The notes beneath the pieces were generated by a model, which was not told the origin of the DNA, did no database searches, and saw nothing but the letters and a program-made list of their open reading frames with translations. 39,442 nt of DNA from Planctomycetota bacterium (GTDB lineage Bacteria > Planctomycetota > Phycisphaerae > FEN-1346): assembly GCA_016872895.1 (NCBI GenBank), contig VGYT01000005.1:1-39442 (forward strand). Reading direction: 5' to 3'. The position numbers were made by a program, and so were the translations under genes. Shown here piece by piece: positions 17,267-25,239 of this stretch (positions are counted from its first letter, which is position 1; each line of letters begins with the position of its first letter).

Positions 17267-17550
17267 GCCGTCGGCGCCGCCCTGGCGGCGCCCAGGAACG
17301 CCTGGACCTCGACGGAGGGGGGCACGTGGCCGTCCCAGCGGGCCAGCGGCGACCCCGTCTCGGACCAGAGGATGGTGGTCGGGACCTTGCGGACGTCGCG
17401 GAAGGCCCCCTCTGCCCGGCCCTCGATTGTGTTCATATCAACAAACGCCACCTGGGCCGGGGCCGCCGCCTTCGACACGAGGTGGCGCAACTTGTCCTTG
17501 GTGCTCTCGCACATCGCGCAGCCGACTTTGCCGAAGACCTCGAACTTCAT
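17263..17550 (-). CDS. Small thioredoxin/glutaredoxin-fold protein (CAMC)
   Basis: The 95-residue protein begins KFEVFGKVGCAMCESTKDKL, a redoxin fold with the CxxC pair as CAMC, and continues with a VPTTILW strand whose cis-Pro position is kept. The size fits glutaredoxin or NrdH-like proteins. Its place between the cupin and nrdG, with a 4-base overlap to nrdG, suggests it supplies electrons or keeps the reductase system reduced. NrdD enzymes classically use formate, but some take thiols from redoxins, so this pairing is meaningful. A gggagg/aggga ribosome binding region precedes the ATG. Confidence 0.8.
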   Translation of the reverse strand: MKFEVFGKVGCAMCESTKDKLRHLVSKAAAPAQVAFVDMNTIEGRAEGAFRDVRKVPTTILWSETGSPLARWDGHVPPSVEVQAFLGAARAAPTA

Positions 17551-17595
17551 GGCTTCCCTGGCCTCCCGCGCTGCCGGAGGACGCGCCTCGCGGCG

Positions 17596-17615
17596 GGGCG
17601 CCCGCGCGGGCGCCC
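17596..17615. repeat. 20-bp perfect palindrome in the redoxin-cupin gap
   Basis: The sequence gggcgcccgcgcgggcgccc is a perfect palindrome in the 81-bp gap between the cupin stop and the redoxin start. It could stall or trim the transcript within the nrd operon. Confidence 0.55.
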
Positions 17616-17631
17616 TCCGGTCCGCCCCGCG

Positions 17632-17970
17632 CTACACGTCCACCTTGTCCGTCGGATTGTAGGACGACTTGATGAAGACCGCCTTCAGCGGCGCCGCCGT
17701 GTCGTTGATGATGTTGTGGATCTCGCCCGGCTCGATGCGCACGGCCATGCCGGCGCGGATGGGGTGCTCCTGCCCGGCCACGGTGATGCGGCCGCCGGCG
17801 CCCTCGACGAAGAAGAACGTCTCCTCGACCTGGCGGTGCACGTGGCGGCCGAGTTCCTCGCCCGGGGCAAAGAGGATGACGCCCCAGTCGATTCGCGGGC
17901 CGCGGAAGAGGTACTTCACGCCGCTCGCGCCGCCGCGATAAGCCTTCTCGGCCTCGTAAACGATTTCCAT
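17632..17970 (-). CDS. Small single-domain cupin
   Basis: The 112-residue protein has the cupin motifs: GRHVHRQVEETFFFVEG (motif 1, with two His and a Glu for metal) and IEPGEIHNIINDT (motif 2, with the second His). It fits the small Cupin_2 type, which may bind metal, isomerise sugars or sense ligands; the ligand here is unknown. I chose the ATG at 17970 with aaggcagg upstream; the extra residues of the longer frame (to 18012) look like leader. It lies between nrdD and the redoxin gene on the same strand, so it may belong to the same transcript, though a 364-bp repeat-rich gap separates it from nrdD. Confidence 0.8.
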   Translation of the reverse strand: MEIVYEAEKAYRGGASGVKYLFRGPRIDWGVILFAPGEELGRHVHRQVEETFFFVEGAGGRITVAGQEHPIRAGMAVRIEPGEIHNIINDTAAPLKAVFIKSSYNPTDKVDV

Positions 17971-18334
17971 CGTCCGCCTGCCTTGCGCGCCGCACGGCCC
18001 CGCGCCGGGCACTAACCTCCCGCGGCTTTACAGCCGCGGCTCGATGCGACCAGTCAAAAACGACGGGGAGCCGGGACGGCGAATCGTTGCCTTTCCGGCG
18101 CCCGGCTCCTCCGTCAACAAGGGGTCCGCGTCGCACGCGCCCCGCAAGCGGGGCGGCTAAACAAACGCCGCACACGCGCCTAAACAAACGCCGCACACGC
18201 GCCCCGCAAGCGGGGCGGCTGAACCCGCGCCCGGCAAACGGCGCCGCTGAACTCGCGCCCGGCAACGGGGGCGGCCCCCCAACCGCGCTCGGTTGCACCG
18301 CGGGTCTCCCGACCCGCCGCGAGCCGCGCGTCCG
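17971..18334. repeat. Repeat-rich gap between nrdD and the cupin gene
   Basis: No gene is seen. It holds a perfect ccgcggctttacagccgcgg hairpin (18020-18039), then a cluster at about 18130-18278: cgccccgcaagcggggcg stems followed by ggctaaac or ggctgaac, with a 23-bp unit taaacaaacgccgcacacgc in two tandem copies (18158-18203). At 18300-18317 sits gcgggtctcccgacccgc, whose kind recurs in the rplM leader. These look like short palindromic (REP-type) repeats that have multiplied in place. Confidence 0.7.
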
Positions 18335-20785
18335 TCATCCCGCCGCGGTGCCCAGTTCCACGCCCGTAGCGGGCGCCGCCGGCGGGAACGAACCGGCAAC
18401 CGAGTAGTTGCCCTTGTGCCGGTCCTTCAGTTCGCCCAACTTCGACTTGTTCCAGTTCGTGATGCGGCTGAAGTAGCCGACGATGCGCGACACGCCGTAC
18501 ACGCTGTGCGACTGGCAGAAGTCGCAGTGGTCCTGGAGCCTGGGCGTCCACTTGTGGCAGTCGTTGCAGATGGTGAACTCGGGGCTGATGGTGATCTGGG
18601 CCGCCTCGGTGTTCTCGTACGTGCGGCGCACCAGGGCCAGGATGCTCTCGGCCGGCGGGCGCTCTTCGCCGACGAAAGCATGGATGATGGCCCCGGACTC
18701 GATCATGCCGTGGAACTTGGCCTGCTTCTGGATGCGCGTCAGCAGGTCCACGGGCGCGTCGGCCCGCAGGTGGATGGAGTTGGTGTAGTAGGCCTCGTCG
18801 GCGGCGAGGTCGCCCTTCAGAAGCGCCCTGCTCTGCGGCCACTCGCGGAAATCGACCTTCGCGAAGCGGCGGGTGGCGCTCTCGGCGGGCGACTCTTCCA
18901 GGCTCACCTTCAGGCCGTGCCGCTTCGCGTACTGGGCGGCCCGGTGGTGCATGTACGAGACCGCCAGGAGGCCCTTGCGCAGGGCCTCGTCGCTCTCGTG
19001 CAGTTCCTGGCCCAGCACGTACTGGACGCACTCATTCAGGCCGATAAGGCCGATGATGTACGTGCACTTATCCAGGTCAACGTACGGCCGGCCGTCCTTG
19101 GCGTCCTTGCCGATCTCCCACAACGGCATCGCGGGGCCCGACATCATCCTGCGGATGAACTCGCGCTTCTCCAGGTGGGCCGTCATGGCCAGGTCCATGG
19201 CCGCCCCGACTTCCTCGAGCAGCCGCTGCCAGTTGCCCGGCCCGGCCCGGTAGGCGCACTGCGGCAGGTTGATCGTAACGTTCTGGAACCCGCAGAACCG
19301 CATGCTCTCCGGGTGGCGGATCATGTGGTCGTCGGTAATGGTCGTCCGCAGCCGGCAGCACGCGCTGAGCGTCACCGCGTCGCGGTCGAAGACGAAGTAC
19401 GGCACGCCGTTCTCGGAGGCGATGCGGCACGCCTGGTCCAGCAGTTCCCGCTGCGCAGGGTCGGTGAACGACTCGGCCGTGACGTGGAAGTCGCACTTCG
19501 GGAACGCGAACAGGTGGCCGTCGCGGTCGCCGGCGCGCCAGACTTCGAGCATTGCGCGGCAGAAGCGCTGGGCGGCCTTCTCGTAGGAGCCGTAGGTGCG
19601 GCCCATGTACTTGCCCCCCGGGCCGATCGCCTCGATGTCCCTGAGGTACGGCGGCACGCCCGTGTGCACGTTGAAGTCCAGGAACAGCGTCTGCCCGCCC
19701 CGGCTGAACGCCGACTGCGAGCACGAGAAAATGAGGTGCTGCGCCTCCTGGAGCACCTCGCCGTCCGCCATCGACTCGATGTACGGCGCGTACATGATGT
19801 TGATGTAGCCGACGCCCAGCGCTCCCGCGTAGTACGCCTGCATCGACGCCAGGAACGTGTTGAGGTGCCCCGTGAGCGTCCGCGCGTGCCTGGCCGGGCC
19901 GCTCTTGGTGTCGAGGTTCTGGAGGTCCAGCCCGTACTTCTTCAGGTACTCCAGGCTGTGGCTGGAGCAGTAGACGCGGGTGGGGTAGCCCAGGTCGTGA
20001 AGGTGGACGCGGCCGGTCAGGTGCGCTTCGGCCACGGGGCGCGAGAAAATCTCGCCCAGGGCGAACTGCTTCAGCACCGTCTCGGCGATCGACAGGTTGA
20101 TCGCCTCCGGGTTGTTCGACGTGATGTTCGAGTTCTCCTGGCTCTTGGAGTAGATGAGGTTCTTCAGGTCGAAACTCGGCATGCCGATGACCTTCTGGCG
20201 CTCCAGCCGGCACGTCAGGCCGCGCTCGAACAGTTCGTTGTCCACCAGTTCCCGCACGAGGGCCGTCGAGATGCGCGCGAGGCCCGAGGCCAGGACGCGC
20301 TCTTCGACCGCCGTGGCAACCTTGCGGGCCGTCGCGGGCTCAAGGTACGATTCCTTTTCGAGCGCCTCGGCGATGCGGGCCTTGTCCCACGGCACCAGCG
20401 CGTCCTTGGCGCCCGTATCGACCAGAAGGGCGCTGTCGGTGGTGCTGCGGCCCTTCTCCTGGAGGGCCTTGCGGACGGTCATCGCGCGGCGGGCCTGGGC
20501 GCGACGGTCGCGGTAGAGGATGTACGCCTTGGCCGTCCTGGCATGGCCGGTTTCTATGAGGACCTTTTCGACCATGTCCTGGATGTCTTCGATGCCGGGG
20601 GTCTCGCCCTCGTAATGGCGGTTCAGGTAGTCGGTGACGGCCGAGGCGAGTTCCTCGGCGAGGAACCGGTCCTCGCCGCCGACTGCCCGTGCGGCCTTGA
20701 AGATGGCGTCGGCGATCTTCGACTTGTCGAAGGGCATGAGCCGCCCGTCGCGTTTGCGTACGTGGCTGATGGCGTGCCGAGTCAT
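18335..20785 (-). CDS. nrdD: Class III anaerobic ribonucleoside-triphosphate reductase
   Basis: The 816-residue enzyme reduces ribonucleotides without oxygen. Two ATP-cone domains seem present: the first opens VRKRDGRLMPFDKSKIADAI, and the second includes LVPWDKARIAEALEKES and runs to about residue 190. The catalytic part has the conserved Cys in FCGFQNVTINLPQC (near 497). The C-terminus has a zinc site (CNDC and CDFC) and the glycyl radical loop in SRIVGYFSR, near residue 769. NrdG, the activase, lies downstream. The ATG at 20785 follows a ggga-rich ribosome binding region. The C-terminal tail after HKGNYSV is Ala/Pro-rich. Length is somewhat above the classic 700, explained by the second cone. 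Confidence 0.96.
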   Translation of the reverse strand: MTRHAISHVRKRDGRLMPFDKSKIADAIFKAARAVGGEDRFLAEELASAVTDYLNRHYEGETPGIEDIQDMVEKVLIETGHARTAKAYILYRDRRAQARRAMTVRKALQEKGRSTTDSALLVDTGAKDALVPWDKARIAEALEKESYLEPATARKVATAVEERVLASGLARISTALVRELVDNELFERGLTCRLERQKVIGMPSFDLKNLIYSKSQENSNITSNNPEAINLSIAETVLKQFALGEIFSRPVAEAHLTGRVHLHDLGYPTRVYCSSHSLEYLKKYGLDLQNLDTKSGPARHARTLTGHLNTFLASMQAYYAGALGVGYINIMYAPYIESMADGEVLQEAQHLIFSCSQSAFSRGGQTLFLDFNVHTGVPPYLRDIEAIGPGGKYMGRTYGSYEKAAQRFCRAMLEVWRAGDRDGHLFAFPKCDFHVTAESFTDPAQRELLDQACRIASENGVPYFVFDRDAVTLSACCRLRTTITDDHMIRHPESMRFCGFQNVTINLPQCAYRAGPGNWQRLLEEVGAAMDLAMTAHLEKREFIRRMMSGPAMPLWEIGKDAKDGRPYVDLDKCTYIIGLIGLNECVQYVLGQELHESDEALRKGLLAVSYMHHRAAQYAKRHGLKVSLEESPAESATRRFAKVDFREWPQSRALLKGDLAADEAYYTNSIHLRADAPVDLLTRIQKQAKFHGMIESGAIIHAFVGEERPPAESILALVRRTYENTEAAQITISPEFTICNDCHKWTPRLQDHCDFCQSHSVYGVSRIVGYFSRITNWNKSKLGELKDRHKGNYSVAGSFPPAAPATGVELGTAAG

Positions 20786-20915
20786 GCTTCCCGTCTCCCT
20801 GCCCGTGCACTGCGATTAACGGATACTCTTCAGCGGCCTGGCGGCCGCGCGGTTGGTTTGTCGGGGGCGGCCCTCCGCCGCCCCCCGGCGGCGCCCGGCC
20901 GGCGCGGACGATCCC

Positions 20916-21437
20916 TCACGTGCCGGAGCCCGGCCGCGGCTCCGGCGCTGTCCGCGGCCCTCCCTTTCCGGGGGCCGGCGCCGCGCCGCCCCGTTTCAGC
21001 ATCGGCTCCACCTCATGCACAAATTCCGATACGTCCTTGAAGTTGCGGTACACGCTGGCGAACCGCACGTACGCCACCTGGTCCTCTTTCCGCAACTTCT
21101 CCATCACCAGGTCGCCGATGGCGCGGCTGGGGATCTCCTGCTGGCCGCGCGCCGTCAGTTCGTCCTCGACCTCCTGGAGCATCTCGTCGATGCGGCTGGT
21201 GGGGACCGGGCGTTTATGGAGCGCCAGCAGCAGTCCGCGGCGGAGTTTCGCGCGGTCGTATGCCTCGCGCGACCCGTCCTTCTTGATGACCCGCAGGCGC
21301 GGCTCGCTCTCGGCCCGCTCGTACGTGGTGTAGCGGCGGCCGCAGGCCAGGCACTTGCGCCGGCGGCGGATCGCCGGCCCGCTCGCCCGCGAGTCCACCA
21401 CCTTGTCGTTGTCCTGACGACAGAACGGACATTCCAT
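20916..21437 (-). CDS. nrdR: Transcriptional repressor NrdR
   Basis: The 173-residue protein begins with a zinc ribbon (CPFC...CLAC), the RRRRKCLACGRRYTTYER motif and then an ATP-cone (VIKKDGSREAYDRAKLRRGL). That is the NrdR family, which reads the ATP/dATP balance and represses ribonucleotide reductase genes. It lies 130 bp upstream of nrdD in the same direction, so a nrdR-nrdD transcript is likely. I chose ATG at 21437, where the zinc ribbon starts; the longer frame to 21515 adds only unlike sequence. The last 20 residues (APAPGKGGPRTAPEPRPGSGT) form a low-complexity tail beyond the family's usual end. Confidence 0.95.
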   Translation of the reverse strand: MECPFCRQDNDKVVDSRASGPAIRRRRKCLACGRRYTTYERAESEPRLRVIKKDGSREAYDRAKLRRGLLLALHKRPVPTSRIDEMLQEVEDELTARGQQEIPSRAIGDLVMEKLRKEDQVAYVRFASVYRNFKDVSEFVHEVEPMLKRGGAAPAPGKGGPRTAPEPRPGSGT

Positions 21438-21927
21438 CGCTTCACGCCCCCTGCCCGAGGGTTCCGCAGAGATGCAGGCCGCATCCCACCCCCCCGGGAG
21501 CCCCCATCCGGACACAAGATGTTGGGCTTCCCGGCGTCCGCCTACGTCGGCATTTTGGCTCTATGTTAATCAGAAAAAAGTTGAGAAAGTGCGAGTTCAG
21601 CCCCGCCATCTAGTTGGCGAGCATGTTAAGAACCCATTATATGGGGTGTCAAGAGGGATGTTCCGCCGCGGGGTTGGCACGAAGGTTAGTCACAGGGCGG
21701 GAAGCGCCTAACACGCGCAAATACAACATGTTGGGGCCGACATCGGCCAGTTATCCACCGGAAAGAATTTTTTTTCAACAGGATTTAACATCGTCCTTCA
21801 CAGCCCCAACACGCAGGGGTCGCACCGGCCGCACCACAACCGCTGGGACATTCATTCTTTCTGCCGGTCCCATGCTTTCGCAACGGCGCGAGAGCATGGC
21901 ACCCATCGTTTGACCTGACATAGAGCG
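21438..21927. other. 490-bp AT-richer gap upstream of nrdR
   Basis: No gene is supported. The stretch is clearly less GC-rich than its surroundings. It holds the NrdR-box-like site at 21632-21647, a perfect palindrome caacatgttg (21724-21733), a ggccgacatcggcc hairpin (21735-21748), one DnaA-box-like ttatccacc and a T-run at 21768-21775. It probably contains the nrdR promoter and the 3' end of the dCMP deaminase transcript. Confidence 0.6.
21632..21647 (-). promoter_or_regulatory. Candidate NrdR box over a -10 element upstream of nrdR
   Basis: The sequence acccattatatggggt fits the NrdR-box consensus acaCwAtATaTwGtgt at 12 of 16 positions. On the minus strand it covers a perfect TATAAT, so a bound repressor would block that promoter. 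A second, poorer half-match (atctagttgg) lies 31 bp away, close to the usual spacing of paired NrdR boxes. The -35 (ggaaca) is weak. The site is about 195 bp before nrdR. Confidence 0.4.
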
Positions 21928-22395
21928 CTAATCTTCCTCGGCAGCCCCGCCCGGCGCAAACACCTCCAGGCGCACCCCTCCCTGCCTGAGGAGCGACTTG
22001 CCGAGGTCGTCCGGGTAATCGTGGCGGCTGACGATCCGCCGGATGCCTGCGTTGATGCACACCTTTGCACACATGGAACAAGGATGATGTGTCGTGTACA
22101 GCGCGGCGCCGTCGATCCGCACGCCGTGCTTGGCGGCCTGGATGATGGCGTTCTGCTCGGCGTGCAGGCCGCGGCACAGTTCGTGCCGCTGCCCCGACGG
22201 CACGGCCATCTGCTCGCGCAGGCATCCCGTCTCGGAGCAGTGCGGCACGCCGCTCGGGGCGCCGTTGTAGCCGGTGGCCAGCAGGCGCTTATCGACCACG
22301 AGCACGGCGCCCACTCGCCGCCGCAGGCACGTGGATCGCGTCGCCACCTGCTCGGCGATGGCCATGAAGTATTCGTCCCAGGTCGGCCGGTTCAT
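21928..22395 (-). CDS. dCMP/cytidine deaminase family, likely deoxycytidylate deaminase
   Basis: The 155-residue protein has the zinc deaminase signature LHAEQNAII (His, Glu) and PCSMCAKV (Cys pair), with an early [21 protein letters not shown]. The length and the [10 protein letters not shown] segment fit the deoxycytidylate deaminases, which turn dCMP into dUMP for thymidylate synthesis. Its place next to nrdR and nrdD fits dNTP supply. I chose the ATG at 22395, which matches the family's [10 protein letters not shown] start; a TTG three codons earlier is also in frame. There is no Shine-Dalgarno sequence, and a promoter sits almost on the start codon (see the promoter feature), so the mRNA may be leaderless. 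Confidence 0.88.
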   Translation of the reverse strand: MNRPTWDEYFMAIAEQVATRSTCLRRRVGAVLVVDKRLLATGYNGAPSGVPHCSETGCLREQMAVPSGQRHELCRGLHAEQNAIIQAAKHGVRIDGAALYTTHHPCSMCAKVCINAGIRRIVSRHDYPDDLGKSLLRQGGVRLEVFAPGGAAEED

Positions 22396-22403
22396 GGTGC
22401 ACA

Positions 22404-22432
22404 AGGGTATTCGCGCGGGCGAGCCCTGTCAA
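22404..22432 (-). promoter_or_regulatory. Promoter of the dCMP deaminase gene, close to its start
   Basis: On the minus strand a perfect -35 TTGACA (22427-22432) and a weaker -10 TACCCT (22404-22409) are 17 bp apart. The -10 ends 8 nt before the ATG at 22395, so transcription should begin at or within a few bases of the start codon. Confidence 0.5.
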
Positions 22433-22447
22433 GCGAGCGAGGCAGCG

Positions 22448-24001
22448 TTACGGAAGCAAGACCACGCCACGGTGGCCGCCGAGGCGGACGGGCAGGAAGC
22501 GGCGGACGGCATCGGCCGCGGGCCCAGCCGGCGGCGGCGCGAGCACCACGGCTGCCGGGTCGGCCCCGCCGCGGATGCCCGCCACGGGGTACGCCCGCGC
22601 CAGGAGCGCCCGATGCACCTTCAGCCACTCGGCCGCCGCACGCGTGTCAACCGGCCCCTCGCCCTCGGCCAGCAGGATGGCCACGAGCGTGCCGTCATCG
22701 CGGACGGCGGCCAGCGCCGGCGCGCCCGGCTCATCGACCTCCACGCGGAACACCTGCCGCGCACCCCCGCCCACGAGCGCCGCCCCTTGCGCCTCGAGGG
22801 CGGCCAGGAGCGCCTCGCGGCTATCCGGGCGCCACACGGAAAAGATGGAACACGGCTCCGACGCGGGGGAGGCGGGCATCGCGGCGGCCCCGCGCGCTGC
22901 GGACGCCCCCGCCGCGGACGACAGGACGGGCACGCCGGCCGCGCACGACGCCGACGGCGAGGCGAGCGCGGACGGCGCGGCGGGCGGGCCCGGCGCGGCA
23001 GCGGCGGGCGCCGCTTCACGGGCCGGCCCTGAGGCGGGGCCGGCGGGATAAGGTCCGGCGGCCGCCCCGGCCGGCCCCGCACCCGCCGCGGAGGGCAGGC
23101 ACGCGCCCTCCGCACCGCCGCGAGGGGCGCCGCGGCCGCGGGCCTGCGGCTCCGCGGCGCCGCCGGGGGGCATCTCTGCATCCATATATGACCATACGCT
23201 CTGAATCGGCGCCTGGGCAACGAGCCGCGGCGGCTCAGGATGGTCCGGCCCCGCACCCGCCGCGCCCCGCCCCAGGAAGCCCTGGCCGGCCAGGTCGAAC
23301 GCCAGGAAGGCCCGCGCCGCCCGGCGCAGGCGTGCGAGCAGGCGTCCGGCCTCCTGTGCGCCTTCGGCGCCGACCACGAAGACGGCGGCCGGCCCGGCCG
23401 GGCCGCGGAGGCGCCACGCCTTCAGCCCGCGGTAGGTTTCAACGGCGCTCTCGGCGTCGGCCGCCGCGATGAACACGGTCCGCCCCGCGCGGGCCGCCAG
23501 CCTCGCGGCCGCAACGCCCGGCGATTCCAGCAGCACCAGCGCCGCCTGGTCGCACCGGCCGACGAGTTCGGCAATGGCGCGGCCGGCGTCGGCGGGGGCC
23601 GCCAGGTGCTCCGGGCCGAGTCGCCCGCACGCCGGCTCGCCCAGGACGAGGGCGTCGGCCCGCCCGCGCTCCACCAGGAGCACGGCCGCCGTCCCGTCGC
23701 GAGGCGCCAGGTGCGCCGCCACCACCAGGGCCGTCCGCCGGCGCTCGGACGCCTCGATGCCCGCCGGAACGAGAAGGTACAGGCCGCGAGGCGGGCCGAG
23801 TTGGACGGGCGGCAGGTCATTGCCTGAGTCCGGCAAAGCGGGCTGCGCCCCCGGGGAGGCAACCGCCCCCTGCGCCGCGGCAGCCGGGGCGCCCGACAGC
23901 AGCGCGTCGGCGACGGCCGCCATGTCGTCGTCTCGCGGGCCGGCATCGGCGCGGCTGCCCGCAAAGCGGCGCTTCGGCGCTGACAGGGGGGTCGGTCCCA
24001 T
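22448..24001 (-). CDS. Unrecognised protein with a ParA/MinD-like domain lacking the P-loop
   Basis: I do not recognise this 517-residue protein as a named family. Residues about 70-260 have alternating strands and helices like a MinD/ParA fold: RRRTALVVAAHLAPRDGTAA, then AALVLLESPGVAAARLAARA, which resembles the PPG Walker-B region, and RTVFIAAADAESAVETYRGL. No KGGxGKT loop is visible, so it should not hydrolyse ATP. Residues about 280-390 form a long Ala/Gly/Pro-rich linker; a smaller compact domain follows (SIFSVWRPDSREALLAALEA, then VFRVEVDE). It starts 13 bp after the ParA-CBM48 gene with gaggg upstream of the ATG, so the two should be co-transcribed and may work together. Confidence 0.65.
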   Translation of the reverse strand: MGPTPLSAPKRRFAGSRADAGPRDDDMAAVADALLSGAPAAAAQGAVASPGAQPALPDSGNDLPPVQLGPPRGLYLLVPAGIEASERRRTALVVAAHLAPRDGTAAVLLVERGRADALVLGEPACGRLGPEHLAAPADAGRAIAELVGRCDQAALVLLESPGVAAARLAARAGRTVFIAAADAESAVETYRGLKAWRLRGPAGPAAVFVVGAEGAQEAGRLLARLRRAARAFLAFDLAGQGFLGRGAAGAGPDHPEPPRLVAQAPIQSVWSYMDAEMPPGGAAEPQARGRGAPRGGAEGACLPSAAGAGPAGAAAGPYPAGPASGPAREAAPAAAAPGPPAAPSALASPSASCAAGVPVLSSAAGASAARGAAAMPASPASEPCSIFSVWRPDSREALLAALEAQGAALVGGGARQVFRVEVDEPGAPALAAVRDDGTLVAILLAEGEGPVDTRAAAEWLKVHRALLARAYPVAGIRGGADPAAVVLAPPPAGPAADAVRRFLPVRLGGHRGVVLLP

Positions 24002-24014
24002 CGGACGACCCTCG

Positions 24015-25154
24015 CTAAGGCACTTCCACCACGCTGTTCAATTCACCGTATGGATTGCTCTCGACATAAGGATTGGCCGGGTCGCTCGTCCAGCGGCCGT
24101 CGATGATAAGGCGGTAGGCGTACCGGCCGGCTGGCAGGCGGACTTCCTTGGTCCAGACGCCAGGCTGGTCGGTGGAGGCCATGTCGGCGTCGGGGGTGGT
24201 GGCCCACTGGTTGAAGTCGCCCGCCACCTGGACGCGCGCGGCGCCCGGCGCGTTGCAGACGAAGCGGACGCCGTCCTCTATGGGGATGGCGCCGTAAACC
24301 ATTTCGATTTTTTTATCGACCGCCTTCTCGCGGGCCTGGTGGTCGCGGACCTCGCGGCGTGCCATTTCCTCGTACTCCAGTTGGAGGCCGGCGGCCAGGA
24401 GTTCCTGGGCCAGCGTCCGGTAATCCTCGTGGCCGCGCGAGTTCGGGCTGAACTCGGCGATGGGGCTGCCCATGGCGGCGGCCTCGCGCAGGCCCACGTG
24501 GAACCGGATGACCGTCTCGAGCATCGTCGGGCCGTGCTGGTTCCGCAGCGCCGCCAGCGCCCGGCGCATGGTCCGCGCCCGCGTGTCGTACATCGTGGCG
24601 AGGACACGCACGACGGGCTGGCGTCCGATGCGTTCGGCCACCGTCTCGATCGTCTCGACCGTGCGCGCGAGGCCGTACGTGCTGAAGAAGCCCAGGTCCA
24701 CCGGCACGAGGACTTCGTCGGCGGCCACGATGGCGTTCATCGAGAGGATGCCCAGGCCCGGGCCGCAGTCCACCAGCGCGACGTCGTAGCGCTTGGCGGC
24801 CTGGTCCAGCGCCCCGCGCAGGCGCAGTTCGCGGCCGTCGGTGCCGGCCAGCGTCTGCTCGAGGCTGGCCAGGCCGACGCTCCCGGGCGCGAGGTAGAAA
24901 CCGTCGACGACTTCCCAGGCGATGTCTGGAAGGCCGAGCGGCCCGCTCTCGCCGCCCTCGCCTCGCATGACGTGCCACGTGCTGAGTTCCACTTCGTCTT
25001 CGCGGACGCCGCAGCCGATGGTGGCGTGCGCCTGCGGGTCAAGGTCCACCAGGAGCACCCGCCGCTTGGCCCCGGCGAGCGTGGCAGCCAGGTTGATGGC
25101 CGTCGTCGTTTTGCCGCATCCTCCCTTATGATTGAATATGGTGATAACGCGCAT
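24015..25154 (-). CDS. ParA-type ATPase fused to a C-terminal CBM48/AMPK-like glycogen-binding domain
   Basis: The 379-residue protein opens MRVITIFNHKGGCGKTTTAI, a deviant Walker A with both lysines, followed by LLVDLDPQAHA and DVALVDCGPGLG, so the ParA/Soj-like ATPase looks active. ParA-type proteins move cargo or chromosomes on nucleoid gradients. After a helical stretch (YEEMARREVRDHQAREK) residues about 285-379 form an immunoglobulin-like early-set domain: RVQVAGDFNQW, GVWTKEVRLPAGRYAYRLIIDGRW, DPANPY. This is the pattern of AMPK-beta and isoamylase-type glycogen-binding modules, whose two Trp-type positions bind glucans. I chose ATG 25154 with ggaggcgg upstream; the longer frame adds only leader. 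No parB or parS was seen. A promoter lies at 25211-25239. Confidence 0.85.
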   Translation of the reverse strand: MRVITIFNHKGGCGKTTTAINLAATLAGAKRRVLLVDLDPQAHATIGCGVREDEVELSTWHVMRGEGGESGPLGLPDIAWEVVDGFYLAPGSVGLASLEQTLAGTDGRELRLRGALDQAAKRYDVALVDCGPGLGILSMNAIVAADEVLVPVDLGFFSTYGLARTVETIETVAERIGRQPVVRVLATMYDTRARTMRRALAALRNQHGPTMLETVIRFHVGLREAAAMGSPIAEFSPNSRGHEDYRTLAQELLAAGLQLEYEEMARREVRDHQAREKAVDKKIEMVYGAIPIEDGVRFVCNAPGAARVQVAGDFNQWATTPDADMASTDQPGVWTKEVRLPAGRYAYRLIIDGRWTSDPANPYVESNPYGELNSVVEVP

Positions 25155-25210
25155 GGCCCGCCTCCCGCCCGCCGGCACGGCGAACAGCCGCGCGGCAGTC
25201 ATCCCCTCGC

Positions 25211-25239
25211 ATTATCAATATTGAAAACGGACGTGTACA
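25211..25239 (-). promoter_or_regulatory. Promoter of the ParA-CBM48 operon
   Basis: On the minus strand -35 TGTACA (25234-25239) and -10 GATAAT (25211-25216) are 17 bp apart. Transcription would start near 25204, giving a leader of about 50 nt that holds the ggaggcgg ribosome binding site. The palindrome tcaatattga overlaps the -10 region and could be an operator. Confidence 0.5.

Noticed and set aside
18293-21040. 915-residue plus-strand ORF
   Set aside because: Antisense shadow of nrdD, which has clear catalytic and zinc motifs.
21438-21631. Cobalamin riboswitch in the nrdR leader
   Set aside because: The conserved B12-box bases could not be found; class III enzymes also do not need cobalamin.
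21721-21780. Possible replication origin (AT-rich, ttatccacc, T-run)
   Set aside because: Only one imperfect DnaA box was found, and there is no dnaA, dnaN or gidA gene nearby.
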